Positions 22,010 through 34,693 of a DNA stretch of 64,000 bases are shown here, one piece after another (within the stretch, counting starts at the first letter, position 1; every line of letters begins with the position of its first letter). This DNA is from Penicillus capitatus (taxonomy: Eukaryota > Chlorophyta), in assembly GCA_965649825.1 (NCBI GenBank), contig OZ287695.1, positions 496,001 through 560,000 of the forward strand. Direction: 5' to 3'. The notes below the pieces were generated by a model, which saw only the letters and a program-made list of their open reading frames with translations, ran no database searches and was not told the origin of the DNA. The position numbers and the translations under genes were made by a program.

Positions 22010-22827
22010 ATGCAGCCTTCCGGCTCGACGTCCGAAGGCCCTGGCACCGCCCCCGACACCGTGCGCACGGCGATAGCCCAAGCGGCCCACACGGTTCGGT
22101 ACCGACGCGATCTGCGCCGGTCCCCCGAGGTGCTCGCAGCTATGAGCAAGGACGAGCTCATACTGGTCAACGCCGCTGTCAAGGCCTGCTCCACTCAAGT
22201 CGCCGCCACCTTGGACTCCGCACAGCTCGTCGAGAAGATCAACGCCTACCCGACTGCCCACGAGCGTCGAGATGCCGAGCAGCTCCACCTCATTAGCCTA
22301 CACGAGCGCTCCAGAGAATCGCTTCTGCTGGCTCCCGAAAGGCCCATCTACGACACGAAATCCCCGGTGCCCTGTCTCTCGCAGACCGTTCGTTTCCAAG
22401 AGAAAGTTACTCCCTCAGATCTCCTGTCAATATTCACTGTTGTATTGGCTTCTTCATAAGGGTCATCATGAAGATGAAGGGAAGATGATGCGCGGAACAT
22501 AAGACGTCGCTGTCGCCGTTTGATAGGTCTGCTTGCTCCTCTTCGCCAATGTACGTCTCGGAAGGCCCGGGGTCACAAGGTCGTCGGAGCGAAGGCCACG
22601 AAGTCGATGCCTCGGTCCGCGGAGCTTTGCTAGGTGTTATAAAGTCCAACGTTGTGGACGATCTGCTCCGCGCCCCGCTGGAGGAGCTACGCGTGTTCCC
22701 CTCGACGGAACTGGTCGAGATCCTCCTGGAAAGTTGGCTATTGCGGTCCGTACGGAATATACGCGGGTGTACTGTCTTACTCGGTGTCGTCGTCATAGAG
22801 ACAGAGAAAGCCGAGATGAAAGGTTAA
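22010..22827 (+). pseudogene. Uncharacterised frames at the left end of the nested block
   Basis: Two frames (22010-22459 and 22549-22827) encode soluble, helix-rich protein: TAIAQAAHTVRYRRDLRRSP in the first, and KSNVVDDLLRAPLEELRVFP with LVEILLESW in the second. They are on the opposite strand to the retroelement and lie at the very edge of the block inserted between its protease and reverse transcriptase. I do not recognise a family. They could be the 5' part of the element whose other fragment is at 30.7-31.75 kb. Confidence 0.35.
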
Positions 22828-22899
22828 CAACAACAAACAAAGGGCAAACAACACAGCGTATCCTGAGCCTCTTATTCAGTCTAGGCGATGTGACATTCT

Positions 22900-24189
22900 A
22901 GGCAGATGATTCATCTTACTTCTACGACCAAAGAAAAGCGTCCCTTGAAGCCCAAGGGTCCCTTCTGACATGACAGCCAGCATCCGTGTCAAAGAATGGC
23001 GCAATTTTGATGGAGCGTTGATGGGACGGTAATTTAATCAGTGGCATTTCTGTCACTTGGTGTTTCGTGCCTTTGGCCGCACGACGTGACCGTCGCCGCT
23101 GAGTCACGATGAGTAGGGATAAATCGCGATGACTAGGAGTGAGTTCTTGTGAAGTTTGCGCTGAAGTTCTTTAAAGCTTCTAGAATCTCATTGGGGACTC
23201 ATCCTGGAAATTCACATGTTTTCCCGCCATCGCGTCAGGGACCAAGTATTCAAGCAAGAGTCGGACACATAAAACATCTATCAGTTTACGTTTACCTCTA
23301 CGTCTGTGTCTACGAACACTTCACTCGTCAAAAACATCGGTTGTTCTTGCTGTAATAAAATTGTCTCTTGCCTGCACTTCTTGCTTGGTTCTCGACATCC
23401 TAGCCCTGCCTGGTGTCATCTTATTCTAAGACTTCCGTCGCTTGTGAGATGAGTCAACACGGAGACGATTCCCGGTCTCTCACTCCTCCCCCTGAAGTCT
23501 GAGAGCAATATGGAAGCGAAAGCGGCATCCATGTCAACGTTAGTAATATCTGGGACGAAGTGGAGAATGAGAAAGCCAGCAAGCAATCGTCACGCGTGAA
23601 CTTCAGCTAGACAGCCGAGTCCGGACTGGATGGCGAACCGCACAGGGAAACTGACGGGGATTCGACAGACTCTGGCACGACGCGAACGCGCCAACGCGTG
23701 TGCGGAGATAAAGGAACTGACTAGAGTCAAAGCTAAGACTGATTACATGGTGAGTCCAGTCGGTTAAGTACCCTCGGCACCCGCGGACCCCTGTCACGTC
23801 AGGAAACGGACAGCCTGTCCGGTCCGCAGGGGCCCCAACCGTTGTCCTCTACCCATCAGAAACCCTGTCCGCAATGTAGACATACATACTTAGACGAATA
23901 CATCAGAACAGTTCCCTTGTAAATACTCGGAATGACGTCAGTCCTCTCTTATGCCATCATCGTGCATGATGAGCCTTTAGCGCAACGAACGTCACCATCT
24001 GTTCAAACACATGACCCCTGTCTTCCAAGATATGCACATCGTCATGAGAATCTTAGCGACAGTTATATCGTTACAAGAGGCATGATAGCATCATGACGTA
24101 AGGCATGAATGACATCATGCATAGAAAGAATATAAAAAGTTGGTCTTCGTACAGAACAGAACTTTTAAGACTCTCCTCTACTTCGTTTC
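22900..24189. other. No gene recognised inside the nested block
   Basis: About 1.3 kb with only short frames. The inverted similarity to the left end of the window begins just after this stretch, at about 24.2 kb. Confidence 0.5.
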
Positions 24190-24452
24190 AAAAACAAAGC
24201 TTCGCAGAAGTGAACGTCGTGCGGAAGCAGATGTTTCGGTTTTCCGAACCTTGAGTCTCGGCAGACGCGCGTGCCGTCAGCAACAGCGTGTGCAGCGTCG
24301 AGTTCGTCAGCGCGAAGAGAGATTTCTTCGAGAAGTATGCTTGCGCAGAAGACCGACGAAGCGCGAACTTTTTCCAACGCGAATGGCGTGTAGATGCAAA
24401 AACAGTCAACCGGTCCCGAGTCATCTGCTGTACCGAATGGATCTCGAGTCAT
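24190..24452 (-). pseudogene. Trypsin-like protease relic (5' part only)
   Basis: This fragment matches the first exon of the protease at 2684-2890 in inverted orientation, including the segments DCFCIYTPFALEK and LRADELDAAHAVADG. Homology stops at GCGAAGCTTT, before the activation site. None of the catalytic exons is present. It is divergent from the VWA gene at 26422, exactly mirroring the gene order at the left edge of the window. Confidence 0.75.
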
Positions 24453-26421
24453 TTCATACGTTAGACGGCGTAGCCCTTTCGACTATGTCTTGCCGTTCGT
24501 CTCGTTATCACAGAAAAAGCGTTTGAGTACTATCCAGGTCCGATAGGACCAAAACGCGCGAACGATCAACTAGACGCGGCGGCCAATCACTCGTTCTATC
24601 ATCAGCGGGTCACGTCATCTGTCCCATCGCGAATCACCGTCGGCACCAAAACCCTCAGTGTCATCTCATGATTCAATAATTCGTCCCTCTCAATGAAATC
24701 AAAGACTCCTCGCGCTTAAAACCGCACACCATAACTCAGAGACACAATCATTATTGTCATCATCGAGAACGCATTCGCGCGCATGACTACTTTCACTTTT
24801 TCGATCAATGAAGCGCTTCATTCGATCTCTGTGTGCTGCACTGCTTCCACGCATTCGTCGCACAACTTGACCATCAAGCAGTACTCAATCATGATATGCG
24901 CGGCTGTCTTCCTGGAACAAACGTGCCCGGCTGCACGAGCCATCATTCATATGATCATCCCCTGACGCTCGGAATCGCAAGAAACTCAAGCCAATCGCCT
25001 TCTTCGAGACGCATCGAATTGGGAGAAGAGGCAGCTGTCGGCAAGGGCGTTGTTGCTCCAGACTCTGGCTTAGCCTCCCCCAGGGGCGGTGAAAGAATCG
25101 GCCGATGCTATCGTGTCATGTCTGGATAGCTCCACCACACGTGATGTCACGCCAAAGACCGTACGCGGATGCATTCAAAAAACCACTAGTGCCACTCATC
25201 TGACGATTCCAGATAGCGTCTACAGAATGTCCTCTAACTAGATTCTTCACACGGATAGCAATTCTTGCAACTGAAGGTTATATACGCATGTACCGGATCT
25301 TCATCTGCGAAAAAAGTGAGAATCCACCTCTTTGTCTCATCATAATCCACCCCACTGCTTGCATCAACCGCACATCTGCACGTTCAGTTTGATCAGCCCG
25401 GGACAAAACCTGAGCGAATCTGAGTCGCTCAGTGATCTTCTCTGATGCTCTCCTGATGGAAGAGAGATCATCGCAAGAATTCGACGAAATCTGCAGTCAT
25501 TAATCACGGCAGAGAAGAAACACATGCCTGGCGCCGTATCTCACACACTTATTTCTAGGTCCCTCACAGAAGGAACGATGATTGCTGATCCATCGGTCCT
25601 TCAGCACTATCAGAACTCTTTGGAAACTTTCACTGGGCTGGCATGAAGTCCAAAACCCCTTTTCATTCCAGCAGTGTGACCTCTCACGTCCATTCCGATG
25701 CTTCAGCCAGAGGGTGTGTCTCGGCAGTGATCTGCACCAGCCGCCCAAAAGAAAGCACTTTTGGTTTACAGCTAGGGCAATACACGTCCAAGAATGCATG
25801 GAGGATGTGATCTTCAGTCGGCATAGGGCAAGGAAAGCGTGAGATTCTCCCAGTGTCCATTTAGATCAGATCACCCGGGATGGTCTTTCGCGTAGAAGAA
25901 AGATTTTTCTCGAGAGCTTCTCGCAGACAGCACCAGGTTTCGGGCAACGTCGAGCGCGTAGCGTGCCTGAAGACAGACAGCATGCTCCATGCTGCATCGA
26001 CGACACGGAGAGCAGACGTTGCGCCTACCATCGCCAGTCACATCACGGAATCTTCACGATGACGTCGGCATGTCTAAACAAAATCTGTTAGATTCTTTCG
26101 AAACAGGCGAACGAGAACCACGTTTATCGTGGTCCGTGCAGTCGATCCGAAAAAGCCACGGGATGCCCTTACGTAAGATATTGGTAAGCGCCTCTTCGTC
26201 GCAGAAAGGCACCTTCTGGGGTATAAATTGAAGAACGGAGAGCTCCGTTTGCCATTCCCGGGCTCTGTTCGGATTGCACGTGTTTTTCCGTGGTCGTCTG
26301 ACACGGTAAGCTTCTTGCGCGTTGAGATCGTGCTGTGATTCTTCGACTCGATAGGCTTCCGTGTTGCGAACGTGTCGTCAGATCTCCGACGCGACAGGCT
26401 TTCGCGCTCCGTCCATCTATA
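24453..26421. other. Spacer shared with 0.63-2.68 kb (inverted)
   Basis: No gene is seen. Long stretches are similar to the reverse complement of 628-2683, but without the 42-bp tandem repeat. It carries the upstream regions of both divergent genes. Confidence 0.55.
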
Positions 26422-29400
26422 ATGACGATGAAGCGTCTTTGTCGCATCTTTGTGTTGCTCGTTTTTGTCGTTTTGTCTGATGCAGACGAAGCCAACGAAG
26501 AACCGATTTCTAGTTGCAATCAGCAATCATGCACGAATACAAAGCTTGTCTATATGTACAAGAATTGCGGATGCGAAGGGATGGATTTAACAGCATTACT
26601 CGAAGTGAACGCAAGAAAGGAGAACAGCAAAGAACCTAGGGTGTCGTTGACGTCGCTCTTGGATGTATCTGGATCTATGTCGGAGGAGATGGACCTCTTG
26701 CACAGTACAAACAAGTTCCTGGTGGATAGCCTCAGCAGCCGTGCCGAGCCTCACAAATTTGGCAGCATCAAGTTCTCAACCTACGCCGAACCGTTAACGC
26801 CTCTGGAGCTCCTGACGCCCAGTTCGGCAAAAAGGGCCGATGAAATGATCGATAGCACTACATCAGGAGGCGGTACCGATCTTTTTGCCGGCATTGAGAT
26901 GGCCTTCGAGCAGCAGAAAGAAGACACAGGAAACGATGCAGATGTCCGCGCCGTGTTCATCTTTACGGATGGACTGATCGACACAGATAAAGGAATCACA
27001 GACGAAGACGAAATCATTAGAAGAATCGAAGCAATGGTTACAGACCGCCCAGACATAGCATTCTACACGTTCGTCTTAAGAACCAATGTGAACGACAAAC
27101 TGTTACGCCGCATTTCTAATGTCGGGAGAGGTACTTTTTCGGTTATCCTAAATGATGAACAAATGGCATGTGCATTCGGAAAAGCCATAGGAGGTAATTG
27201 CGTCTGCCCCTGTTTTCCCTGTTTTTGCTAAACTAGCGCGATTTCTTCCGTAGGTGTGGAGAGTGAGGTGGGGAAGGTCAAGTTTACGATCACTCCCGAA
27301 CCAGGGGTCATAATCAAGTCTGCGTTGCCAGACGAATTAGTCAGTGAAGCCGGTGACAGTACCATAGTCGTGGTAGACTTGAAAGACCTACAGAAAGAAG
27401 AACGAAGAAGCGCCGTCCTCAAAATCCATCTGGATAATGGTTGCGTCCTACCCGAACCTCTGAAGGTACAGGGAGAGTGCAAGGATACTGGTCTTCGCTG
27501 TGCCATTCAAGAGAACGTCGACGTGGATCTCCTCGAATTGGACAAAGATGCACCACCTGGATGCTCTGCAAACAATCAAGTGATCGCCGAAACGCTTCGT
27601 TATGAGGTGTATGAGCAGCGGTTGGACGAGGCAATAAAAGCAGCAGAAGCAAAAGACTATCTCGGGGCCGCAGACCTGCTGGACCGTCTTTTGTTTGATG
27701 TCGAAGATGCACAAATGGACAACGAGGAGGAATGGATGGTCAAGGCCAAAAAGGACATCAACCAACTGATAGATGACCTGAGAGGCATGACGAATCAATT
27801 GAATCCGGATGTCTTAATGCTTGATGATATGTATGCTGTCCGTGATTCCATCGTCAAGCAGAGGACAGGATCAACAAACGAAAACTTCGAAAGCGTTGGA
27901 TATGTCACGACGACCGCCAAAACGGCGATGATTACGTCAGCAAAGAGGCAAGTAGCACACATCATACCCGCCTCGCCTTTCACATTCTCGGTGAGCGAGG
28001 CAGTTTCTCAAAAGACGACAGACGGAGGATTGCATTATGTCGATGTCATGTATACCCTTGAGGCGCAGTCTATCAAGGAAGACCGACCGCCACTGTCTCT
28101 CACAGTCGCGGTTGATACATCGCAGTCGATGAGTGCCGATGCTATCAAGATCCTTGTGGACACATTGAAGCGCCTGGTTGAGTGGATCACTTCAAAGAAA
28201 GAGGCCAACGTCCGCCTTGGCGTCATCACATTCGGGGATACAGTTAAAGAACTGCTTGCCTTGTCCAAGCTCAGTGCAATCGACATTTCAGAAGTCGAGA
28301 AATCGTTCGATGCCATCCAAGCCAGTGGAACAGCGAAGATCGAAGAGGCTCTGACTAAGAGCATCAATCAACAGCGTCTCAAAGCGAGCTGCACTGGATA
28401 CAAGGCGGTATTTCTCCTGTCAAACAGCGCATCATCATCTTCCAGTGATTCCATCGTCAAGACCCTTCAAGCGCAGCTCGATGCATCAGATCCCGTGTAC
28501 GTGTACACATTTGCCTTGAAAGACTCTGATACTGTGCAAATGGGGGAGATCGCCGCAGCAGGAAACGGGCAGAAGTACATTCTGCAGTCGCCAAATGATA
28601 TTCCTTACAGCTTCGGCGACGCCATTGGTGGATTGATAGGTGTATCTGCCAAGTCCATCAAGGTCCAATTCACCCCTACCGATAAAGATGTTAAGATCGC
28701 CAGTGTCTTCCCTGGAGGGGAGCCTCAAGGACAACAAGGCCCCTTCAACGCTTCCACACTGAATGTGTTTGAGGAGGAGGAGATCAAGTTCCTGGTGTCT
28801 GTCTGTTTCCCCGAATCGAGCAGTCCCGCTTCATTACTGAGCATCTCGACATCTTATACCAATGTCTCCACATGCGGGATCGCCAACAGCGAAGTTGCTT
28901 CGATTGGTGCCGGCGAAAAATCGCCGACGACAATCGATCGACGACGTTCGGAGAGGGATGTCGCAAGCAAACTGAAGGAGGCCGCTGACGTATGCATGAA
29001 TGCTACAGATCTGGAAGTCATCAAGAATATAAGCAATAAGGCGTTATATATTGCCGATAAGGCAACAGAAACCGATTACAGAATCTCACTCGTCAGCGAC
29101 GTTGCAGATATCATTTTTGCCTTGCCCGATGTGAAGGACGGTACCAAATCCAGAAGCGATGTTTGTGCACAGTTAAACGCCCTGATCGATCTGTTGGAAT
29201 CGGAAAGATCGAAAGGCACCGGGAAAAACAACTTCTATATCTCCAAGTTCTATGACTCCGAGATTCGAAAGAAGAGTAGAGAGGAAATGGCTGAGGGAGT
29301 TGTCTCGACAACCGCGTGCAAAGAATGGACTTCAGCTGCCTCGCAGCTTCAAGCTCAGATCCGTGCCTGGAACGGAGATACAGATGCAACCAGTCCTTAC

Positions 29401-29832
29401 TGTCTGTACACCAAGTCTACCGAGCACTGTGGTGTAACATCAATGCATGATAAGATTGGCAGTATCTTTCAAAGCGATGTTACGGAAGAGCAGGACTCAG
29501 TGGCAGCGGCATTGATGCAGACGTTTACCCGAATTAAAGATGCCATTGGGCGTGATGACTTCTTAATGGCTATGAACGAAGCCTCTGCCGCCCTGCAACG
29601 TTTGAAGGAATTTCCTTGCAATCGTGAGCATGTCACTGACGCGTTTGCTTGGCATCTGATCGTAAGAAGCAAGGACCTGGTTGAATCTGTCCAAGCCAGA
29701 TGCAGCGAAGGACATGGGTCTGTGGCACAACAGCTCGATTTCATGGTCGACGAGGCAGTGAAAGACAAAGAGGTGAAGCCCTGGATGGAAACGGAAGGCT
29801 CCGCTTGGGGAGCGATCTCGTTTGCTTACTGA
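26422..29832 (+). CDS. Secreted protein with two VWA domains, copy 2 (complete)
   Basis: Two exons, 26422-27193 and 27254-29832 (60-bp intron), give 1116 residues in phase. A signal peptide (KRLCRIFVLLVFVVLSDA) precedes a first VWA domain with DVSGSMSEE, GGTDLFAG and VRAVFIFTDG. A helical linker follows, and then a second VWA domain with VAVDTSQSMS, LGVITFGD and YKAVFLLSNS. The C-terminal third is helix-rich with scattered cysteines and has no membrane anchor. The two metal-site motifs both look intact. The gene has no stops or frameshifts although it lies inside a dead retrotransposon. It is a diverged paralogue of the gene cut by the left window edge. Ligand and role are unknown. Confidence 0.88.
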
Positions 29833-30561
29833 AGCTTTTTTGAGTGGCTTAATGTGCACATTGCACGTGCTACAGCAGTTGGATGCGTTTTGGTTTTTTC
29901 TTTTCCCTGCATGAAACATCGGCGCTGTTTTGCCGGTCCTCAAGCTAACCTAATGCGTCCTGCTTTCCATTGCTGTCTGCTGTCGAATGGAAAGGGCCAT
30001 TGGTGTTATCAAGCCTCAACTCTTCGAGTGTTGAACACTCTTAGTAATCAAAGTCCAAATCATTGAGTAGAATTGCGTTTCTCTTCGCCTCCGATACGAC
30101 AACGTTATTCGCAACGATTCAAATGTCCAGCTTCTGATTCACTATAGCCTCTCAGACCAGAAGGAAGCTTGGTTTTATTATCCAACATCCATCCGGTGCG
30201 CGATTAGGACAGAAATGCTTCGCTTACAATCCGTCCTATTTCGAATTCTTCGCGAAGACGTCGCGGTCACACACTTCAGAGCCTCGAGATGGCGCGACAA
30301 TACACTTGTACAGTTGCAGGTTCACCAATTCCAAACGTCGTCCAGCATCACTCTCGAAAGTAAGTCGTTCAATCCGTCGTACGTCGTCCCACAGAGGAAA
30401 GTCGTCACCGCGGTGTCGACAGGAACGCCGATCCTCGCACGACTAGGCCTGATGCGGCGGCAGCTCGACTCGTACCCACGCTGCATTCTTCAAATCCCCA
30501 TCCAAAGTGATGATGGCTTCCATCGAACGATGCCATCGAGAATCTTCATTTTGTTTGTGCC
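29833..30561. other. Downstream region of the VWA gene, no gene recognised
   Basis: Only short frames are present, and no domain or repeat is evident by eye. Confidence 0.4.
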
Positions 30562-31752
30562 GTGTTCCTTTCCAATGGCAGTCCATCATTAGTATTGTCG
30601 TCAATAATGTTCGGTGATGGACAATTACAGATCTCGATGGGCAAAAAATTGAATAACACGCGGTCTTGTCAACCTTTAGTGACTGACCTTTTAAAGTGTC
30701 TTCGAATTCTGTTTCCATGCGTTATATTTTACGTGCTTAGCTCTCCTGACGAGCCGTCGTCCACAAGTATCATTCTCGCCCTTGCCCAAGACCTCGAAAG
30801 AGTTCCGTGCAACCTGGCCACCTACTTCAACGTCATTCCGAAGGAGAACCAAGCGTCTTACAATCGAGCCCGCCGTTACCTCGACGAAATGCAGTCCTGC
30901 CTTCGGTTCCACAGCATCATGGCCCCGTACACACCTCTACCCGCAGAGAACACCCCAGTGCCCAGCGCCTCGACCCGCTCATACCGTGACGCCGCCCGCA
31001 AAGCCATGCCCCATGAGACACCCCAACCACTGACCCCCGCCCAAGTGCAGAGATCTACCCAGACACGAGCGATCCGGCAGCAAACCCAAGCGGTCAAGGC
31101 CCAGATCCGATGAGACGAACGCAGTTTCCAGCTCTGTCCAGTGACCCTGAAGGGAGACCGTCCTTCGTTCCGTCAACTCGGCATCAGCCTAGAACGGGCG
31201 CTGAAGATCACGAACCTGAAAGAGTATGTGGAAGACATCCGATCTGATCACGGCGGCAGATATTACGTGCAAATCCGAACAGATCTGGTCAAGCAGTTCG
31301 AAAGATCGCTCGACTGCTGCCTAGAATGCGCCGGTGCCACATGGGAATTGGAGCTCAACGACATCGGAACCTTCACGGTCAATAACTCGTACCTGTCGCC
31401 CGCGAAAGACAAGATCCCAGTAGTCATCAGTAACGTCGACACAGACATCGACCCAGAAGCAGCTATCACAGCCATCACAGAACAGAACACAGCCTGCTGG
31501 AAGATACCGGCAGCAGAACTCGAAGACTCGCACTTCGCCGCCCCGTACCGATTGAATCGCTGGAAACGCGATTCCTCAGGACAGTCCCTTCCAAAATGGA
31601 CACCGAGCAAGAACTTGAAAGTCTTCATATCGAAGACACTTCACGAGCAACTTCTTGGAGAACACAAGGCCCCGTTTGCCACCCTGGACTACATGATACT
31701 GCCAATCTGCCCGTTCGCCCGATTTCCCAGTTTCCCTCGCGGAAACACCTGA
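30562..31752 (+). pseudogene. Uncharacterised element-like frames at the right end of the nested block
   Basis: A first frame (to 31113) contains YNRARRYLDEMQSCLRFHS and a Pro/Gln/Thr-rich tail. A second frame (31141-31752) contains FRQLGISLERALKIT, GGRYYVQIRTDLVKQFERSL and a basic C-terminus. They end just before the retroelement protease resumes. The arrangement of two adjacent frames, the first Pro-rich, is reminiscent of the first gene of a non-LTR or other mobile element. I see no diagnostic catalytic motif, so the identity is open. Confidence 0.35.
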
Positions 31753-32013
31753 TTGTTTTCGATTGGTTCAATGTGTTGGACACAATGATTGTTACACTCA
31801 ATGTACAGATGCACTCCTAATCTTATCAAAAAGGAGTTGTAGAAGCAATTAAATTAAAAAAGGCGGACTTCCCCAGAGATAATAAAATAAGCGTTCCTTC
31901 TCTCCTAGGCTGAGTTGCTCTACGTTCGTCTTCTTGAATGTAAACCACAGACTCTATCAGTTCTGTACACGTTTGGTCAATGAAATGGTCTGTACAGTTG
32001 TCTTCATCAGGCC

Positions 32014-32660
32014 CTACTGATGGTCCTCCGCTTCTCGGGCCTGAGCTTGCTGGCAGAGGCGGTCGTTTGACTTCACACAATGAATGCATCTTTCCGATCC
32101 ATCCGGCAACTTGACAGTGATCGTGCACCTGCTCCAGTCGACCAATGCTTCCATCTTTGCGGGAGCTAACGGCCCCAGAATCACTTGTCGAGCGCTGTCG
32201 AGAACGTCGAAATCAATTTGGCACAATGCCGGAGAGGATCCAAGCTGCACCTCAAGAGTGACCGTTCGCAAACTCGTTTCCACGGAGCCGTTGAATACTC
32301 TCACCTTTTTCTTCACCGATTCATCAACGAACTACCCTTGACGAGATGCCAGCTTCAGCGGCATCACATTAAGTTCCGCTCCCGTGTCAATCGGACATTT
32401 TCGACGAATCACATCGCTTGCATCAGCAGCCAGGCCACACTTCAACTGCAATTGCTCGTCGGGACTTCCCAAGTCAACCTCGATGACTTGATCGAGCTTC
32501 TTCTTTGGCAGACTCTCCACAAACGGCGCTTCCGTCTTTCGAGACTTTCGCCCCTTCTTCGTTCTTCTTCTGATCATTCAGACACAGCCAGCAATCGGCA
32601 CGACGATGACCTGGTTTCCCGCAATAGTAGCAAACAATAGGTGATCCTTGTCTGCCCCAC
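32014..32660 (-). pseudogene. Retroelement zinc knuckle and aspartic protease
   Basis: The minus strand encodes a CCHC zinc knuckle (CYYCGKPGHRRADC, near 32605-32640) and then a retropepsin-type active site in PIDTGAELNVMPL (near 32360-32385). A TAG interrupts the protease just after this motif, at 32332-32334. The same frame continues to 32014 with typical protease strands (TVTLEVQLG, FDVLDSARQVILGP). The downstream link to the reverse transcriptase is interrupted by the 9.8-kb block. Confidence 0.8.
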
Positions 32661-32871
32661 GTCTTCCTCTTCCTCCGAAAGTTCGGAACCCTGAACGATT
32701 TCGGCTTAAAGATCCGGAGGGCTTACCAGGAGGGCTTCCTTGCCCTTGCGCATTTGATGTACGTTGTCGTGTTTGTCGACGGACAACGGGTTAACGACGA
32801 AGGCGTATGGATTACAAAGACTGTTGTAACAATTAATCGTTCGGATTTATACGCGTCAAATGTCACACACA

Positions 32872-34355
32872 TCAACGCGTCCCGTGGCAGCTGCACGAAA
32901 GTGGACAGCTGTTCACTGACAACGCCGCCGGCCACAGCTCCCGTGTGCTTGTCTTCTTGATCATCCCTGTCGTTGGGATCTTGATCTTAGCTTCTGCAGC
33001 TCTCAATGAGACGCTTTTGTGGCTCTCAGATCCTCTTTGTAAAGTCTTCTTCCACTTTAGATATCTCTTCGCTTCTGCCGCTATCGTTTCAATCGACAAT
33101 TCATCGACGTCGTAATTGTCTTCCAGTCTATTCCTCAGTCGTGAAGGGAGCTTCGCCAGCAAAATCTCTCTTGCCCTCGGAAGCAGAACGGACGTCAAAA
33201 CCGTCTTCATCGTCTGGTGGTATCGTACTACGAAAGAGTGGCAGCTTCATCTCGCTCAAAGCTGTACTTGAGCAGATGTTTTTCTGCGTCCAAATCGACT
33301 CCAACTTCAATAATCATTGAGCCCAGATAAGACTTGATCTCAAGCCACATGGTCTCGAGCGTCTGTTCTTCTTCCTTCGTCGTTAACTTACGGGCCCGAC
33401 GGCAGGCTGCTCATGCGACGCCGAACGATGGATTCGATTTCTGCGGACATGGTGTGAAACCCAACTCGTGATCAGGACGAATAAAGGGGGAATGAGAGAG
33501 ACGATTGGCGGCAAGAGAATAAAGGAGGAAGCTGAACAGTCGTATCGTATCTTCCAGCGTTTACCTGTGTCAAACGTTTACCAATCTGTAAGCGAGAGTT
33601 TGTCTGGGCGTCGAAGCGTGTCCGTCGTCATGGGCCCGAGACGCGATTTCACACATGGCAGCCCCGGTTCCTCTAGATTGATCGAACGATTCCAGAAGAG
33701 TAAGGATTCTCTTGCCGATGAATCTGTGTGTTATTTCAAGTCGACCCAGTAATCTCTCGTGTGGCTTCTGCGTCCACACTGTAACATTCTTCAGATCGTC
33801 CCTTTTGATGGTCAACGGTGACTGCGAATACGCTCGCGCGTTCGAGTCGGATATTCCGCCTGCTGTGTCTATTACTTTTGATTGTGCTGTCCAAAAAGGG
33901 CCACACAGCAGATCGTCAATCCTCGTCAAGACGATTGGCGATGTCCATACGTATATCAGCCATAGCCACCTCGCCTGTCCGGGGTACTCTCTATTAAACA
34001 AGGACTCACAAAACGCGATCGCCGGATTAAGGCAACGAGGCAGCAGAGTAATGCCTCGCGCCCAACGACTTTTCGACGTCTCGACGGCTCGGTCTGCAGC
34101 TTGACCTAACCTTCCATCCCAAAAAGCCTGCGAAAACGTAGCGTCCACAACGGCTGCCTGCTCTCTCGTGAGGGGACGTTGAAATTCGCCGCCTGGAAAA
34201 AGCTTGCGGTTCCTCACAAATGCGACGTTCTCAGCCTTCGGCTCCACTCCCATGGAGTTCAACGCGAACCCCAGGACGACGGCGACTGTAGCGAGTCCGG
34301 CCGCAGTCGCGTGTGAGCCTCGCTCCGAAACCATGTAGACCAAGGTTACCGTCAC
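32872..34355 (-). pseudogene. Degraded gag region
   Basis: Several frames broken by stops cover this interval. Segment 33210-32872 (PRAREILLAKLPSRLRNRLE) and upstream frame-shifted pieces look like a Gag-type helical polyprotein. A longer frame, 34355-33570, has a hydrophobic N-terminal segment followed by soluble sequence and could be the gag N-terminus or an unrelated captured frame. The assignment is by position between the 5' terminal repeat and the zinc knuckle. Confidence 0.45.
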
Positions 34356-34585
34356 CGCGGAAGTGCCGCGCCAAACGATAACAGCGGAAGACTTGTTACA
34401 GTGTTCGGAGAAGGTCTCGAAAGGTTCAACTTGTCCATTACATACTCGCGTGGTGACGCGACATGTCTAGGCAGTTGAGTCATCCAACCTCCAGAACCAG
34501 AGAAGAGGGCCTCGGATGACTCAACCAGCACCCCCCTAAGCTGTGAGCCATTCAACAACGAGGCAGAGTCCCATCGCCCGGCGAC

Positions 34586-34693
34586 AGTTACCAAGGTAGT
34601 AACCAGCATCTCCAAAAGTTGAACTGCAATCATTCTCTTACACCAGAATGTCTGACGACAAGAATGAATAAACATTTATCTTTCGTCTCGACA
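34586..34693 (-). repeat. 5' terminal direct repeat of the retroelement
   Basis: About 108 bp matching 18889-18998, sharing TTACCAAGGTAGTAACCAGC and the end sequence CGTCTCGACA. With the left copy it defines the ends of the element. Confidence 0.75.

Larger units (their letters stand above)
18880..34693 (-). mobile_element. Degenerate Ty3/Gypsy LTR retrotransposon carrying a 9.8-kb internal insertion
   Basis: Short terminal direct repeats flank the unit (18880-18998 and about 34586-34693, roughly 105-120 bp, clearly homologous), with TG...CA ends on the plus strand. A candidate 5-bp target duplication is ACCTG at 18875-18879 versus ATCTG at 34694-34698 (one mismatch). Coding order on the minus strand is gag remnant with zinc knuckle, aspartic protease, then reverse transcriptase, RNase H and integrase, which is the Gypsy order. 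Protease and reverse transcriptase are separated by about 9.8 kb (roughly 22.0-31.8 kb). Removing that block leaves about 6 kb, a normal size for such elements. Several in-frame stops show that it is dead. Confidence 0.85.
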
